Made by a program: the position numbers and the translations under genes
DNA from: Clostridioides difficile_D
Lineage (GTDB): Bacteria > Bacillota > Clostridia > Peptostreptococcales > Peptostreptococcaceae
Reading direction: 5' to 3'
Assembly: GCA_945861085.1 (NCBI GenBank)
Contig: OX244046.1
Coordinates: 3,596,001-3,660,000 of the forward strand
DNA: 64,000 nucleotides
Shown here: positions 17,495 to 27,822 of the stretch, in pieces
How positions within the stretch are numbered: the first letter of the stretch is position 1
Layout: each line of letters starts with the position of its first letter
Notes under the pieces: generated by a model
What the model was told of the DNA's origin: nothing
Seen by the model: only the letters and a program-made list of their open reading frames with translations
Database searches by the model: none

Positions 17495-20161
17495 TTATTT
17501 TATTTTAGATTCTAAATTTGTTAGTCTTTCCTCAACAGATTTAATCATTTCTTCAAATTTTTCTTTTTTCGCTTTTTCTTCTTCAATTAAACTTTCAGGA
17601 GCTTTTGCTAAGAAACCTTGATTTGCAAGTTTTCCATTAACTCTCTTTATTTCTCCCTCTAACTTTTTCTTTTCTTTCGATAATCTCTCAATTTCTTTTT
17701 CAAAATCAACTAATTCATTAAGAGGTATAAATATTTCTACACCATCAATAACTACTCCAACTGCATCTTCTGGAACACTAGATTTATCTTTTAATATCTC
17801 TACATTTGAAGCAGATGCTAAAGTTATAAAATAATCCTTACCAAGCTCAATAGCTTCTATCTTTTCTTCACTTGGTATTATTATTACTTTAGCTTTCTTA
17901 GAAGGTGGTACATTCATTTCTGCTCTTACATTTCTTATACTTCTTATACCTTCCATCAATAAGTTCATCATCTCTTCTTCTTTAGCCATGTTATCTTCTT
18001 CATTATATTTTGGCCATTCAGATACTATTATACATCCTTCAACAGTAGGAAGATAAGTGTATATTTCCTCTGTTATAAATGGCATATATGGATGTAATAA
18101 TTTTAATATCTTTTCAAGAACATAAGTTAATGTATATAATGCTGCAGACTTAGCATTTGTATCTTCTCCATATAATCTAGGTTTAACCATTTCAATATAC
18201 CAATCACAGTATTCTGACCAAGTGAAATCATAAATCTTTTGAAGTGCTATTCCTAAATCAAATTTATCCATATTATTAGTTGCTTCTTTTACAATATTGT
18301 TTGCTCTTGATATTATCCATTTATCAGCTAGAGTTAAGTTATTTTTAACATTTTCTCTAGTTATATCTTTAAGTATGTCTTCATCAATATTCATAAATAC
18401 AAATCTTGATGCATTCCACAATTTATTGGCAAAGTTTCTAGCAAATTCTACTCTTTCCATATAGAATCTCATATCATTTCCTGGGGAATTTCCAGTTGTT
18501 AATGTAAATCTTAATGCATCAGCTCCATATTGCTCGATTATCTCTAATGGGTCAATACCATTTCCCAAAGATTTACTCATTTTTCTACCTTGAGAATCTC
18601 TTACCAATCCATGAACTAAAACATGTTCAAATGGCTTTTCATTCATACAGAACATACCTGCAAATGCCATTCTAACTACCCAGAAGAATATTATATCATA
18701 TCCTGTAACAAGTACACTTGTTGGATAATAGTAGTCTAAAGCTTCAGTCTTATTTGGCCATCCTAGAGTAGAGAAAGGCCATAATGCAGAACTAAACCAA
18801 GTATCTAGTGCATCTTCATCTTGTTTAAAATGAGTACTTCCACATTTAGGACATTTTTCTGGCATTTTTCTGGCAACTACTATTTCTCCACACTCTTGAC
18901 AATAGTAAGCTGGTATTTGATGACCCCACCACAATTGTCTTGATATACACCAATCTCTTATATTTTCTAACCATTGTAAATAAGTTTTATCAAATTTCTC
19001 TGGAACAAATTCTAGTTCTCCCTTTTTAAGAATATCTATAGCTGGTTTTGCAAGTTCTTTCATCTTAACAAACCATTGCTCTGATAATCTAGGCTCAACC
19101 ACTGTATGGCATCTATAACACGTTCCTACATTATGATTATGCTCTTTTATCTTAATTAGATAACCTTGCTCTTTTAAGTCTGCTACGATAGCTTTTCTAC
19201 ACTCAAATCTATCCATACCTTCGTATTTTCCACAAACTTCATTCATAGTTCCATCTTCATTCATAGTATTTAACTGTTCAAGGTTATGTCTTAATCCTAC
19301 TTCAAAATCATTAGGGTCATGTGCCGGAGTCATCTTAACTGCACCAGTTCCAAACTCTAAATCAACATAGTTATCTGCAACTATTGGAAGTTCTCTTCCT
19401 ACTAATGGAAGTATTGCTGTTTTTCCTATTAAGTGTTTATATCTATCATCTTCTGGATTTACTGCTATACCAGTATCCCCTATCATTGTCTCAGGTCTAG
19501 TTGTAGCTATCTCTAAAAAGTCTTCACTATCTTTCAATGGGTATTTTATATGATAAAAGTTTCCGTCATGTTCTTCATGTTCAACTTCTGCATCTGATAG
19601 AGTAGTTTTACAATCCGGGCACCAGTTTATTATTCTGTTACCTCTATATATGTGACCTTTTTCATATAAACTTACAAAGAATTCTATAACTGCCTCATTG
19701 CACCCTTCATCCATAGTGAATCTCTCTTTATCCCAATCACAAGAATCTCCTAATTGTTTAAGCTGGTTAGATATTTTTCCTCCAAATTCATCTTTCCACT
19801 CCCATGCTCTCTTTAAAAATTCTTCTCGACCTATTTCATACTTTGTTTTACCTTCTTGTTTTTTTATTCTTTCAACAACTTTAACTTCAGTTGCTATAGA
19901 AGCATGGTCAGTTCCTGGAAGCCAAAAAGCTTCATATCCATCCATACGCTTCCATCTGATTAGTATATCTTGAAGTGTATGGTCAAGAGCATGCCCCATA
20001 TGCAATTGCCCAGTTATATTTGGGGGTGGCATCATTATTGTAAATGGTTTTTTGTCTGGATTTGGTTTAGATTTAAAATACCCTTCATCCATCCATTTTT
20101 TATATAGCCTAGCCTCAAAATCTTTTGGATTATAAGTTTTTGATAAGTTCGTATTTTCCAT
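17495..20161 (-). CDS. valS: Valyl-tRNA synthetase
   Basis: 888 residues, normal length. Class I synthetase with the HIGH-type motif PPPNITGQLHMGHALDHTL, the KMSKS motif GRKMSKSLGNGIDP, an editing (CP1) domain with ATTRPETMIGDTGIAVNP, zinc-like CPDCKTT and CPKCGSTH clusters, an anticodon-binding domain and the C-terminal coiled coil (about 815-888) typical of ValRS. It charges tRNA-Val. Transcription is controlled by the T-box leader immediately upstream. Confidence 0.97.
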   Translation of the reverse strand: MENTNLSKTYNPKDFEARLYKKWMDEGYFKSKPNPDKKPFTIMMPPPNITGQLHMGHALDHTLQDILIRWKRMDGYEAFWLPGTDHASIATEVKVVERIKKQEGKTKYEIGREEFLKRAWEWKDEFGGKISNQLKQLGDSCDWDKERFTMDEGCNEAVIEFFVSLYEKGHIYRGNRIINWCPDCKTTLSDAEVEHEEHDGNFYHIKYPLKDSEDFLEIATTRPETMIGDTGIAVNPEDDRYKHLIGKTAILPLVGRELPIVADNYVDLEFGTGAVKMTPAHDPNDFEVGLRHNLEQLNTMNEDGTMNEVCGKYEGMDRFECRKAIVADLKEQGYLIKIKEHNHNVGTCYRCHTVVEPRLSEQWFVKMKELAKPAIDILKKGELEFVPEKFDKTYLQWLENIRDWCISRQLWWGHQIPAYYCQECGEIVVARKMPEKCPKCGSTHFKQDEDALDTWFSSALWPFSTLGWPNKTEALDYYYPTSVLVTGYDIIFFWVVRMAFAGMFCMNEKPFEHVLVHGLVRDSQGRKMSKSLGNGIDPLEIIEQYGADALRFTLTTGNSPGNDMRFYMERVEFARNFANKLWNASRFVFMNIDEDILKDITRENVKNNLTLADKWIISRANNIVKEATNNMDKFDLGIALQKIYDFTWSEYCDWYIEMVKPRLYGEDTNAKSAALYTLTYVLEKILKLLHPYMPFITEEIYTYLPTVEGCIIVSEWPKYNEEDNMAKEEEMMNLLMEGIRSIRNVRAEMNVPPSKKAKVIIIPSEEKIEAIELGKDYFITLASASNVEILKDKSSVPEDAVGVVIDGVEIFIPLNELVDFEKEIERLSKEKKKLEGEIKRVNGKLANQGFLAKAPESLIEEEKAKKEKFEEMIKSVEERLTNLESKIK

Positions 20162-20213
20162 TGTCTTTCCTCCTGTATTTTTATAAATAAATTTTTTAAA
20201 TATCTTTAGAAAT

Positions 20214-20510
20214 AAAAAGAGCTCTTCATCCTCTTTAAAAAGGACGAAAAGCTCGCGTTACCACCTTAATTCCAAAGCTTAAAAATACATTAACATATAA
20301 TAAAATCATTAGTTAATGTTATCTTATAAACTCTGACTCTCAAAGAATTTAACGGTTCTAACCGTCTAAACTTACTAATAGTTCAGTTTAGAAACTCCAA
20401 AGCTACGTTCAGTAAACCTTATACTTAGAAAATCTTACAGCCAGTGAATTTTCCTCTCTTTTAGTAGTATTTACTTACTCCTCTTCTTCTCAGTCTTTAA
20501 TATTACATAT
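20214..20510 (-). promoter_or_regulatory. T-box leader (valine-responsive) of valS
   Basis: The minus strand contains the T-box core AAGGTGGTAACGCGAGC (20250-20272), which overlaps a strong terminator stem (GAGCTTTTCGTCCTTTTT...GAGCTC followed by TTTTTATTT at about 20212-20256). Upstream is a stem I region with the AGAGAG-type box. In the loop context GAACGTAGC the codon GTA lies at 20404-20406 and would be read as the valine specifier. Uncharged tRNA-Val should favour antitermination. The 300 bases from 20511 to 20811 are AT-rich with no gene. Confidence 0.9.
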
Positions 20511-20811
20511 TATTATATACAAATATTATTCTCTTTGTCAATTATTTTTATTTTATTTTTTCTGAATTTTCTTAATTATGTTTTTATATTTTGTATTGTT
20601 GTTATTTTTTATACTATTTTTTAAAATTACTTTATCTCATATTGTCAATAATTCTGCAATCACTTTATTTAAATTTTAACACCTTCTTATTAATTTTATA
20701 TTATATTCTCTTTACACGATACTTCTCATATTGTATTTTTCATATTCTATTTTATAAATTATATTTTATTTTATAAATAATTTACTTTATTTTATACAAT
20801 ATTTAAATTTA

Positions 20812-21639
20812 TTATAAGTTTTCTCTCCAGAAATTTTTAGGTGTGATATTCTCTGTAATTGGTAATATTGTATACCCTCTCTCTTTTAAGATTCTTATAA
20901 TGTTGTTTAAAGCATTTAAACTTTGCTCTTTCTCATGAATTAATACTACTAATTCATCTCTTTTTCTTCCATAATATAATATATTACTAACTATTTGACT
21001 TGTAGAAGATTTCCAATCTTGTGTATCTAAATTCCAATCCCAAATTAAATAATCATTTGCCATGAGCTTATTATATGAACCTTCTGGCATATATGGCTTA
21101 CTTCCATATGGCAATCTTATTAATTTTGAACTCTGACCAGTTATATCTTGTAACGTTTTATTACATGTATTGAATTCCCCAACTGTTACCTCTGGGCTTT
21201 TATATAGCTTATGTATATCATGGCTTACACTATGAAAACCTATTGAATGTTTCTCTTCCAAGACTCTCTTTACTTCTTCCTCATAGTTTTTCATATTTTG
21301 ATTAAGCATGAAAAATGTCGCTTTAACATCATTTTCTTTTAAAATATCAAGCAACGCATTTGTATATTTTGATGGACCATCATCTATTGTTATGTACGCT
21401 ACTTTTTCAGAAGTAGCTCCTGGACCTTTTGTTTCCTCTTGAGATGCCTTATATATGATTTCCCCTAAAGTATTGTTTTGAGAAAGTAATTCTAGTGTAT
21501 TTTCACCTTCTGTACTGATATTTTTAACTGGAACATTATTAATTTTTTCTTCTAGTAATGTTCCAGTTAAAATTAAAACAGCTATAAGGAATATCCTTAT
21601 AATTACATGAAAAACTGCCTTATTATCTTTAATTTTCAT
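20812..21639 (-). CDS. Membrane-anchored polysaccharide deacetylase (NodB domain)
   Basis: 275 residues. One N-terminal hydrophobic segment (about 10-26) serves as an uncleaved signal or anchor, then a linker. The NodB domain begins at YITIDDGPS (metal Asp pair), followed by HSVSHD (metal histidines), RLPYGSK and WNLDTQDWK. The enzyme likely N-deacetylates peptidoglycan or another cell-surface glycan, a modification linked to lysozyme resistance; the substrate cannot be read from sequence. It lies just downstream of the hydrogenase gene on the same strand with a 47-base gap, so co-transcription is possible. Confidence 0.88.
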   Translation of the reverse strand: MKIKDNKAVFHVIIRIFLIAVLILTGTLLEEKINNVPVKNISTEGENTLELLSQNNTLGEIIYKASQEETKGPGATSEKVAYITIDDGPSKYTNALLDILKENDVKATFFMLNQNMKNYEEEVKRVLEEKHSIGFHSVSHDIHKLYKSPEVTVGEFNTCNKTLQDITGQSSKLIRLPYGSKPYMPEGSYNKLMANDYLIWDWNLDTQDWKSSTSQIVSNILYYGRKRDELVVLIHEKEQSLNALNNIIRILKERGYTILPITENITPKNFWRENL

Positions 21640-21686
21640 CCCCCATATCTCCCTTTTATAAAAGAATAAATTTAAAACTTAAAAAG

Positions 21687-23123
21687 TTATTTTTTATACT
21701 TATTCTCTTTCTTATTACTTTTTATATCTCTACTAAATATTTTTTTAACTTTTTCTTCTTCTTTTTCTCCTAGAGATTCTACTCTTTTAATTCCTAAAGA
21801 AGTTAAAAATTGTAATACATTTAAATTATCAAATGGAGTTTCCATATTTGTACTTTCACTATATTCATCAACATTCTTAGTACCTTCTTCTACACTTAAA
21901 ATACGCTTTGGACCTCCTACACAGCCCCCTACACACCCCATTCCTTCTATGAAGGTAGCTTCTATCTCCTTATTTAGAACTTTCTTTAGACCGTCCATAC
22001 ACTCTTTTGTTCCTTCAAATGCTTTTTCTTCAAATTTTATGTTTCTGTCAATTCTTCTAACTGATAACTTAACTGCTTTACTTACACCTCCTGTTCTAGC
22101 ATAAACTCTACCTGAAAGGGATGCCTCTACTCTATTACTCTCATCCATTATTGCTGGATTTAACTCTAATGCATCAAATATTTCTTGTAGCTCTTTAAAT
22201 GTAAGCACAAAATCAACTGCATCCTTTATATCTTCTAACATTGCTTCTTTCTTTTTTGCCATACAAGGACCTATGAATACAACTTTAGCATCTGGATTTA
22301 AAATTTTTACAGCTCTCCCACAAGCAATCATAGGGGAAACAGATGGTGATACATTATCTAATATTTGAGGAAAACTATTTTGTATTAAGCTTACCCAAAT
22401 AGGGCAACAACAACTAGTTATAAAGCACCCTTCTTCGTCCTTTTTCATATGTTCATAATAATCATATGCTTCTTTTGCAGTAAGCATATCTGCTGCCAAA
22501 GCAACTTCTATCATATCTTCAAATCCTATCTTTTTTAATGCAGTTCTTAATTTACCAGGGCTTACATCTTTTCCAAACTGCCCTATAAAAGCTGGTGCAA
22601 CTATTGCATATACAGGACTCTTTATATCTTTTAATAACTTTATCATTGGTATAAATTCTATTTTATCTGATATTGCACCTAACTTACATCTTGATACACA
22701 ACTACCACAAGCACTACATACATCTTCTTCATTACAATTAATATGCTTACTTCTTACCTTACATGACTCATCTTCCTTATTATTTTCATCACAATATTTG
22801 CAAGCATCTGATATTATAGATATTATTGGTCTTTTGACTTCATCCAAATTTACAGCTTCATGTAGTGCATCTTTTAGATTTTTATCTGTATCTCCTGTAA
22901 CATCCAATCCCATAGTTACCCTAATTAGATTTATCATAGTATCTTTATCAAATTTTTCACTAAAATGATTAGGTAAATTATTATTTAAATCTTCATTTAA
23001 AATTTTATTAGGTAAGTTTTCAATATCCTCTATGTCATCATTCCACACTGCCTTTACAAGTTCACCAAAAAGCTTCATCTTATATATTTCTAATATTTTA
23101 GAATTATCATTTCTAGTATCCAT
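21687..23123 (-). CDS. [FeFe] hydrogenase, monomeric type
   Basis: 478 residues. I place the start at ATG 23123, because the farther upstream ATG overlaps the GGAGG itself. The N-terminal region has a ferredoxin-like cluster (CSACGSCVSRCKLG) and additional cysteines. The catalytic H-cluster domain shows the three signatures in order: TSCCCPIWVSL (P1), GPCMAKKKEA (P2) and EGMGCVGGCVGGP (P3, normally ExMACxxGCxxGGG). It likely disposes of or takes up electrons as H2 during fermentation. The many acidic and lysine residues at the C-terminus are not part of the domain. No partner subunit is adjacent, so this appears to be a ferredoxin-dependent single-subunit enzyme (inference). Confidence 0.88.
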   Translation of the reverse strand: MDTRNDNSKILEIYKMKLFGELVKAVWNDDIEDIENLPNKILNEDLNNNLPNHFSEKFDKDTMINLIRVTMGLDVTGDTDKNLKDALHEAVNLDEVKRPIISIISDACKYCDENNKEDESCKVRSKHINCNEEDVCSACGSCVSRCKLGAISDKIEFIPMIKLLKDIKSPVYAIVAPAFIGQFGKDVSPGKLRTALKKIGFEDMIEVALAADMLTAKEAYDYYEHMKKDEEGCFITSCCCPIWVSLIQNSFPQILDNVSPSVSPMIACGRAVKILNPDAKVVFIGPCMAKKKEAMLEDIKDAVDFVLTFKELQEIFDALELNPAIMDESNRVEASLSGRVYARTGGVSKAVKLSVRRIDRNIKFEEKAFEGTKECMDGLKKVLNKEIEATFIEGMGCVGGCVGGPKRILSVEEGTKNVDEYSESTNMETPFDNLNVLQFLTSLGIKRVESLGEKEEEKVKKIFSRDIKSNKKENKYKK

Positions 23124-23211
23124 AAAAAATAGTACCTCCATAAATTAAACTTATATATGTTTAATATTTACAAAGATACTATTTTTTATTTATTTTATTT
23201 ATTGACTATTC

Positions 23212-24081
23212 TTAATATGATTTATTTAACTTTCTCAACAACTCTATTTCAATCATTATTTTCATTAAATGATAGTTGAATACAGGACTTTTTTCTTCAT
23301 CTATATTCCAATCTAGCTTATCCACATTATATGTTTTCTTAAGGTATTTATATGTATGCTCCTTCAAATAAAGTTTATTTTCAAGTAACTCTATAGACTG
23401 CATATGAAAATGTATTTCTCTACATATCCTTAAGGCATTTTCAATTTTTTCTATATTAGTCTCACTCAAACTATAATCCAACTCATCAATAAGTTTTGAA
23501 TATATTTCTTCCAATTTTTCTACTTCTTCTTCAAATTTCTCTACATTTAAATTTTCTTTTCTAAGTATTTTATCTTCAATAAGTAACATTGAAAGTTCTT
23601 CTATCTTTTTAAACTCATCTATAACACTATTTAGATAATTTGGTCTAGCAACATAATAATTAACAAGTACTCCAAACAAAACACCTACAGACGTATCTAA
23701 TACCCTGTGTAAAGAATAATATACAGGGTCACTATTTCCTACACCTAGATGTATAGCCAGGAAAGTTACACAAGCAACAACTACTGACTTTATTTTAAAC
23801 AGATTGCATAAATATATTGAGCACATTACACCTAGACCACATAAAAATGGGTCTCCAGCTTTAATGATGGCAAATATGAATCCTATTATACCACCTAAAA
23901 TAGTACCTTCCACTCTATTGATTCCCGTCTTTAAAGAACCTTTTACTGTATCTTGAACAGAAATTATACATGCTACTAGAGAATAAAACATATTCTCAAC
24001 TAAATAGTCACCAAGAAGCATACATAAAGTGACACTAATTCCTGTTTTTATAGTCCTCATACCCATCTTTTGAAGTTTCAA
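23212..24081 (-). CDS. Aromatic acid exporter / FUSC-like membrane protein
   Basis: 289 residues from a TTG start with AGGAGGTGG seven bases upstream. Four to five membrane segments occupy residues 10-145, including GGIIGFIFAI and VGVLFGVLVNYYVARPNY. A cytoplasmic, charged alpha-helical tail follows (150-289). This layout matches the ArAE_1/DUF939 family. Substrate unknown. It stands as a separate unit between the hydrogenase and the phosphate operon. Confidence 0.78.
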   Translation of the reverse strand: MKLQKMGMRTIKTGISVTLCMLLGDYLVENMFYSLVACIISVQDTVKGSLKTGINRVEGTILGGIIGFIFAIIKAGDPFLCGLGVMCSIYLCNLFKIKSVVVACVTFLAIHLGVGNSDPVYYSLHRVLDTSVGVLFGVLVNYYVARPNYLNSVIDEFKKIEELSMLLIEDKILRKENLNVEKFEEEVEKLEEIYSKLIDELDYSLSETNIEKIENALRICREIHFHMQSIELLENKLYLKEHTYKYLKKTYNVDKLDWNIDEEKSPVFNYHLMKIMIEIELLRKLNKSY

Positions 24082-24213
24082 AGTTCCACCTCCTAAAAAG
24101 CACCTTATATAAAATACGCATCCTCATATTTAATATGTTCCTAGTATATCACAATTTTTTTAATTTACCCATCAATCATACTTTTTTATCAATTACTTCT
24201 TAATTTAGACAAT

Positions 24214-24240
24214 AAAAAAACTGCTTTAAAGCAGTTTTTT
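24214..24240. terminator. Terminator at the end of the phoU operon
   Basis: AAAAAACTGC-TTTAAA-GCAGTTTTTT, T-runs on both strands. It ends at the phoU stop codon. Confidence 0.85.
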
Positions 24241-24892
24241 ATCCTATCTCAACCATTTTACCTTCAATTGCAAAAATTATCTTTTCACATACATTTGTTA
24301 TATGGTCTCCAATTCGCTCAAGGTATCTTCCTATAAGTAGAAGTTTTACCCCTTGGTCTATAGTATTTGAATTTTCATGCATTATTTTTAAACAATCAAT
24401 TTGTACTTGTTCATACAAACCATCTACAATATCATCTTTAGTTCCAACATCATAGGCTATACTTGCATCAAATGAGATTAAAGCTTCTCTAGTTTGAGAC
24501 ATCATAGACTTACATTCTTTTGCCATTTTAGGAATATCTATCAACTCTTTTATATAAGCTTCTCCACCTATTTTCAGCATTTCTCTAGCTATATTTGCTG
24601 CATAATCTCCTATTCTCTCTAACTCTATTGATATATTACCCAATGAATAGATAAATCTTAAGTCCCTTGCCATTGGTTGCTTTAATACTATTAGCTCTAT
24701 ACTCTTATCTCTTATTTCTTCTCTTAATTTATTTATTTCTCCATCATCTTCTACTACTTTTCTTGCACCCTCTAAATCCTTCTCTATCATACAAGTTACA
24801 GACTTCTCTATTGCTTCTTCACATTTTTCCATCATAAGTACTGTTTGTTCCTTTAAAGTATCAATACTTATATCTAAACTATTATTGACCAT
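24239..24892 (-). CDS. phoU: PhoU, phosphate transport and regulation protein
   Basis: 217 residues forming two PhoU repeats. Each has the ExxxDxxRD-like metal-cluster motif: ELERIGDYAANIARE and YLERIGDHITNVCEKI. PhoU links the Pst transporter to the Pho two-component system and limits uptake when phosphate is sufficient. It is last in the pstC-pstA-pstB-phoU operon, 27 bases after pstB. Confidence 0.95.
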   Translation of the reverse strand: MVNNSLDISIDTLKEQTVLMMEKCEEAIEKSVTCMIEKDLEGARKVVEDDGEINKLREEIRDKSIELIVLKQPMARDLRFIYSLGNISIELERIGDYAANIAREMLKIGGEAYIKELIDIPKMAKECKSMMSQTREALISFDASIAYDVGTKDDIVDGLYEQVQIDCLKIMHENSNTIDQGVKLLLIGRYLERIGDHITNVCEKIIFAIEGKMVEIG

Positions 24893-24919
24893 TGTCTAAC
24901 TCCTTTATAGTTATATATT

Positions 24920-25684
24920 TTAACCAAATCTACCTGTTATATAGTCTTCTGTTCTTTTATCTACAGGAGTAGTGAACATAGTTTTAGTATCACTAAATTC
25001 TATAACCTCTCCATTTAAGAAAAAAGCTGTTTCATCTGATATACGAGCAGCCTGTTGCATATTGTGTGTAACTATGACTATTGTGTAGTCTTTTTTTAAA
25101 TCCTCTATAAGTTCCTCTACTTTTAATGTTGAAATTGGGTCTAAAGCAGATGTAGGTTCATCCATAAGAATAACTTCTGGTCTCATAGCAATTGCTCTTG
25201 CTATACATATACGCTGTTGTTGCCCACCAGAAAGTCCTAATGCAGATGATTTAAGCCTGTCTTTAACCTCATCCCAAATAGCTGCACCTTTTAAGCTTTC
25301 TTCTACAATTTTATCTAATTGCTTCTTATCTCTTAGCCCATGTGTACGAGGACCATATGCCACATTATCATATATACTCATCGGGAATGGATTTGGCTTT
25401 TGAAATACCATTCCTACTTTAGTACGAAGATTTATAACATCATCTGAAGTATATATGTCCTCTCCATCAACAGAAATGTTTCCTTTAATTGTTACATCTT
25501 CGATTAGGTCATTCATTCTATTTAACGTTCTTATAAAAGTTGATTTTCCGCATCCAGATGGACCTATTAAAGCAGTAACCTTATTCTCTTTTATATCCAT
25601 ATTTATTTTCTTTAATGCTTGCTTATCACCATAAAATAAATCCAAATCCTTTACACTCATTTTTATCTTATCGATTAATTCCAT
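24920..25684 (-). CDS. pstB: Phosphate ABC transporter ATPase
   Basis: 254 residues. Walker A GPSGCGKSTFIRTLNRM, the PstB-typical NDLIEDVTIKG, signature LSGGQQQRICIARAIAMRPEVILMDEPTSALDP (read here as LSGGQQQR and LMDEPTSALDP), and the H-loop IVIVTHNMQQA. It powers phosphate import through PstA/PstC. Confidence 0.97.
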   Translation of the reverse strand: MELIDKIKMSVKDLDLFYGDKQALKKINMDIKENKVTALIGPSGCGKSTFIRTLNRMNDLIEDVTIKGNISVDGEDIYTSDDVINLRTKVGMVFQKPNPFPMSIYDNVAYGPRTHGLRDKKQLDKIVEESLKGAAIWDEVKDRLKSSALGLSGGQQQRICIARAIAMRPEVILMDEPTSALDPISTLKVEELIEDLKKDYTIVIVTHNMQQAARISDETAFFLNGEVIEFSDTKTMFTTPVDKRTEDYITGRFG

Positions 25685-25702
25685 TATTCACACCTCTTAA
25701 AT

Positions 25703-26527
25703 TTAATAATTAGCTTTATTTAATTTCTTAGCAACAAATCTTGCTAGCATGTTTAGTGCTAATACAATTACTATTAAAACAATTCCTATACTGGCTGCTG
25801 TTGCTATATCTCCACTCTCTTTAGTCAGTAAGTATGAGTGTACAGTTAATGTTCTTGCACTATCAAATATTCCACCTGGCATCTTAGCTACAGTACCTGC
25901 TGTAAGCAATATTGCAGCTGATTCTCCAATTATACGACCAACTGATAATATTACTCCAGATAAAATTCCTGGTATTGCACTTGGAAGTACTACCTTATAT
26001 AATGTTTGAAATTTTGTAGCTCCTAATGCTAATGATGATTCTCTATACGCTTGGGGAACTGTTTTTAAAGCCTCTTCTGTTGTACGAATTATTACTGGTA
26101 ATATTATTATTGCAACTGTAAGTGAACCTGCAACTATGGAATATCCCATTTTTAATGTAACTACAAAGAAAATTCCTCCAAATAACCCATATACTATAGA
26201 TGGTATCCCTGATAAACTTTCAGTTGCAAATCTTATAGCTGTAACTGCTTTTCCTTTTTTAGCATATTCTTGTAAATATATAGCAGCTAATATTCCTATA
26301 GGAGTTGCTACAACTATAGAAACTACTACTGTGTATAATGTTGTAATTATCATTGGAAGTATACCACCATCACCTGATGCTGAATAATTGCTAAATAAGA
26401 AATTAAAATTCATATTTCCAATTCCCTTTATAAATATAAATCCCACTATAACTACTAATGATACTATTGTAAATAGTGCTGATAGATATACTAATGACTT
26501 CAATAGATTCTCTTTGAACTTTCTCAT
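25703..26527 (-). CDS. pstA: Phosphate ABC transporter permease PstA
   Basis: 274 residues, six membrane segments, with the permease EAA loop ESSLALGATKFQTLYKVVLP and the PstA features PSIVYGLFG and GRIIGESAAILLTAGT. The start codon lies two bases from the pstC stop, so translation is likely coupled. Confidence 0.96.
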   Translation of the reverse strand: MRKFKENLLKSLVYLSALFTIVSLVVIVGFIFIKGIGNMNFNFLFSNYSASGDGGILPMIITTLYTVVVSIVVATPIGILAAIYLQEYAKKGKAVTAIRFATESLSGIPSIVYGLFGGIFFVVTLKMGYSIVAGSLTVAIIILPVIIRTTEEALKTVPQAYRESSLALGATKFQTLYKVVLPSAIPGILSGVILSVGRIIGESAAILLTAGTVAKMPGGIFDSARTLTVHSYLLTKESGDIATAASIGIVLIVIVLALNMLARFVAKKLNKANY

Positions 26528-26528
26528 C

Positions 26529-27446
26529 TTAATTTACCGCCTTATTTGAAAGTTTATTTAAAACTAAGTTTAAAATTAATATAAATGTAAACAATACTAC
26601 TCCAGTTGCAAACAGCATTTCTTGATGTGTACCAAATGCGTATCCCATTTCAAGTGCTATATTAGTTGTAAGTGGTCTTACACTATCTGTTATTGCAGTT
26701 GGCATAACTGGTGAGTTTCCTGCAACAAGTATTACTGCCATTGTTTCACCTAAAGCTCTTCCTACTCCTAACACTACTGCAGCTAATACTCCAGATTTCG
26801 CAGCAGGTAATACGACTTTGAATATTGTTTCTATTTTTGATGCACCAAGTGCTAATGAACCTTCTTTGTATGCTTTTGGTACTGCTCTTATTGCTGTTTC
26901 TGATACAGATATTATTGTCGGTAACATCATTACCGCTAGTACTATTACTATTGCTAACAAACTTTGACCTTTTGGAAGATTAAATATACTTTGTATAGTT
27001 GGAACTATCACTGCAAGACCAAATACACCATATAATACTGAAGGTATACCTGCTAAAAGTTCAACTGCTGGTGACATTATTTTTGCTAATCTTTTAGGTG
27101 CTACTTCTGCTATAAATACAGAGGTTAATATGCCAACAGGTACTCCTATTACAAGTGCTCCAAGTGTTGCAAATATTGATGCTACTATCATAGATGATAT
27201 TCCAAATTTATTGGCAGAAGGAACCCAATCTGCACCAGTTAAAAAGTCTATAAATGAATATCCTTCAAATACAAATGGTCTTAATCCTTTATAAAATACG
27301 AATCCTATTATCAAAAGTAAACTTGCAACTGCTACTAAAGCACTAAGTAGAAAAATATTTTTTGCTACTTTTTCAATTACGTATTTTGTCTTATTGCCAT
27401 TATTGTCATTTTTTTCTAAACCTACTAATCTAGATTTTACTATCAT
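26529..27446 (-). CDS. pstC: Phosphate ABC transporter permease PstC
   Basis: 305 residues with the start placed at ATG 27446 (MIVKSRLV), directly after GGAGGG; longer in-frame starts would include the ribosome site. Six membrane segments, the loop EGSLALGASKIETIFKVVLP, PSVLYGVFGL and GRALGETMAVILVAGN. It forms the membrane channel with PstA. First gene of the operon, with Pho-box-like repeats 110-150 bases upstream. Confidence 0.95.
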   Translation of the reverse strand: MIVKSRLVGLEKNDNNGNKTKYVIEKVAKNIFLLSALVAVASLLLIIGFVFYKGLRPFVFEGYSFIDFLTGADWVPSANKFGISSMIVASIFATLGALVIGVPVGILTSVFIAEVAPKRLAKIMSPAVELLAGIPSVLYGVFGLAVIVPTIQSIFNLPKGQSLLAIVIVLAVMMLPTIISVSETAIRAVPKAYKEGSLALGASKIETIFKVVLPAAKSGVLAAVVLGVGRALGETMAVILVAGNSPVMPTAITDSVRPLTTNIALEMGYAFGTHQEMLFATGVVLFTFILILNLVLNKLSNKAVN

Positions 27447-27554
27447 AATACCCTCCATTAAAATATACTTATCGATTTTCGTTCTGTATTCAAAATTTAA
27501 ATTTTTATAATTCGTCTTCATCAAATTTCCTGTACTTTTATTCTACTTTTTTTA

Positions 27555-27593
27555 AGTTAAATCTATATTAGGATTAAGTTAAGCAAGTGTAAA
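27555..27593 (-). promoter_or_regulatory. Pho-box-like repeats upstream of pstC
   Basis: On the minus strand TTTACACTTGCTTAACT then, two helical turns further, TTAACT: hexamers of the TT(A/T)AC(A/T) type at 11-base steps (plus-strand starts at 27588, 27577, 27555). The block TTTACACTTRCTTAAC is shared with the pstS upstream region (37908-37944). The regulator would be a PhoP/PhoB-type protein encoded elsewhere (inference). Confidence 0.6.
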
Positions 27594-27680
27594 ATTATAT
27601 TCACTTTTTTAACATTAATTTTACTTTTAAAACTATATTTGACATTTACTTTACATATAATGGTGTTTCGTCATATTAAA

Positions 27681-27737
27681 ATAGCAGATATAGGTAATAA
27701 TACAATTTATGTATAATTTATTACCTATATCTGCTAT
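27681..27737 (-). terminator. Long inverted repeat after the ABC exporter operon
   Basis: ATAGCAGATATAGGTAATAA and its complement (20-base stem) with a 17-base AT loop, 86 bases beyond the permease stop. It probably ends the 31.9-27.8 kb operon, although the T-run after it is short. Confidence 0.6.
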
Positions 27738-27822
27738 TAAGATTTGTTAACTAAATTTAACTTTTATACTACATATATAATTATTGCATCCTCTAGTTTA
27801 TATTATTATTTCCATCAAATTG

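Noticed and set aside
20591..20776. 61-codon ORF (Tyr/Phe/Leu-rich) in the gap before the T-box leader
   Set aside because: Composition reflects T-rich intergenic DNA; no ribosome site and no similarity I can see.
27681..27737. Terminal inverted repeat of a transposon
   Set aside because: The two arms are only 17 bases apart and no transposase is present; it is better explained as a transcription terminator.
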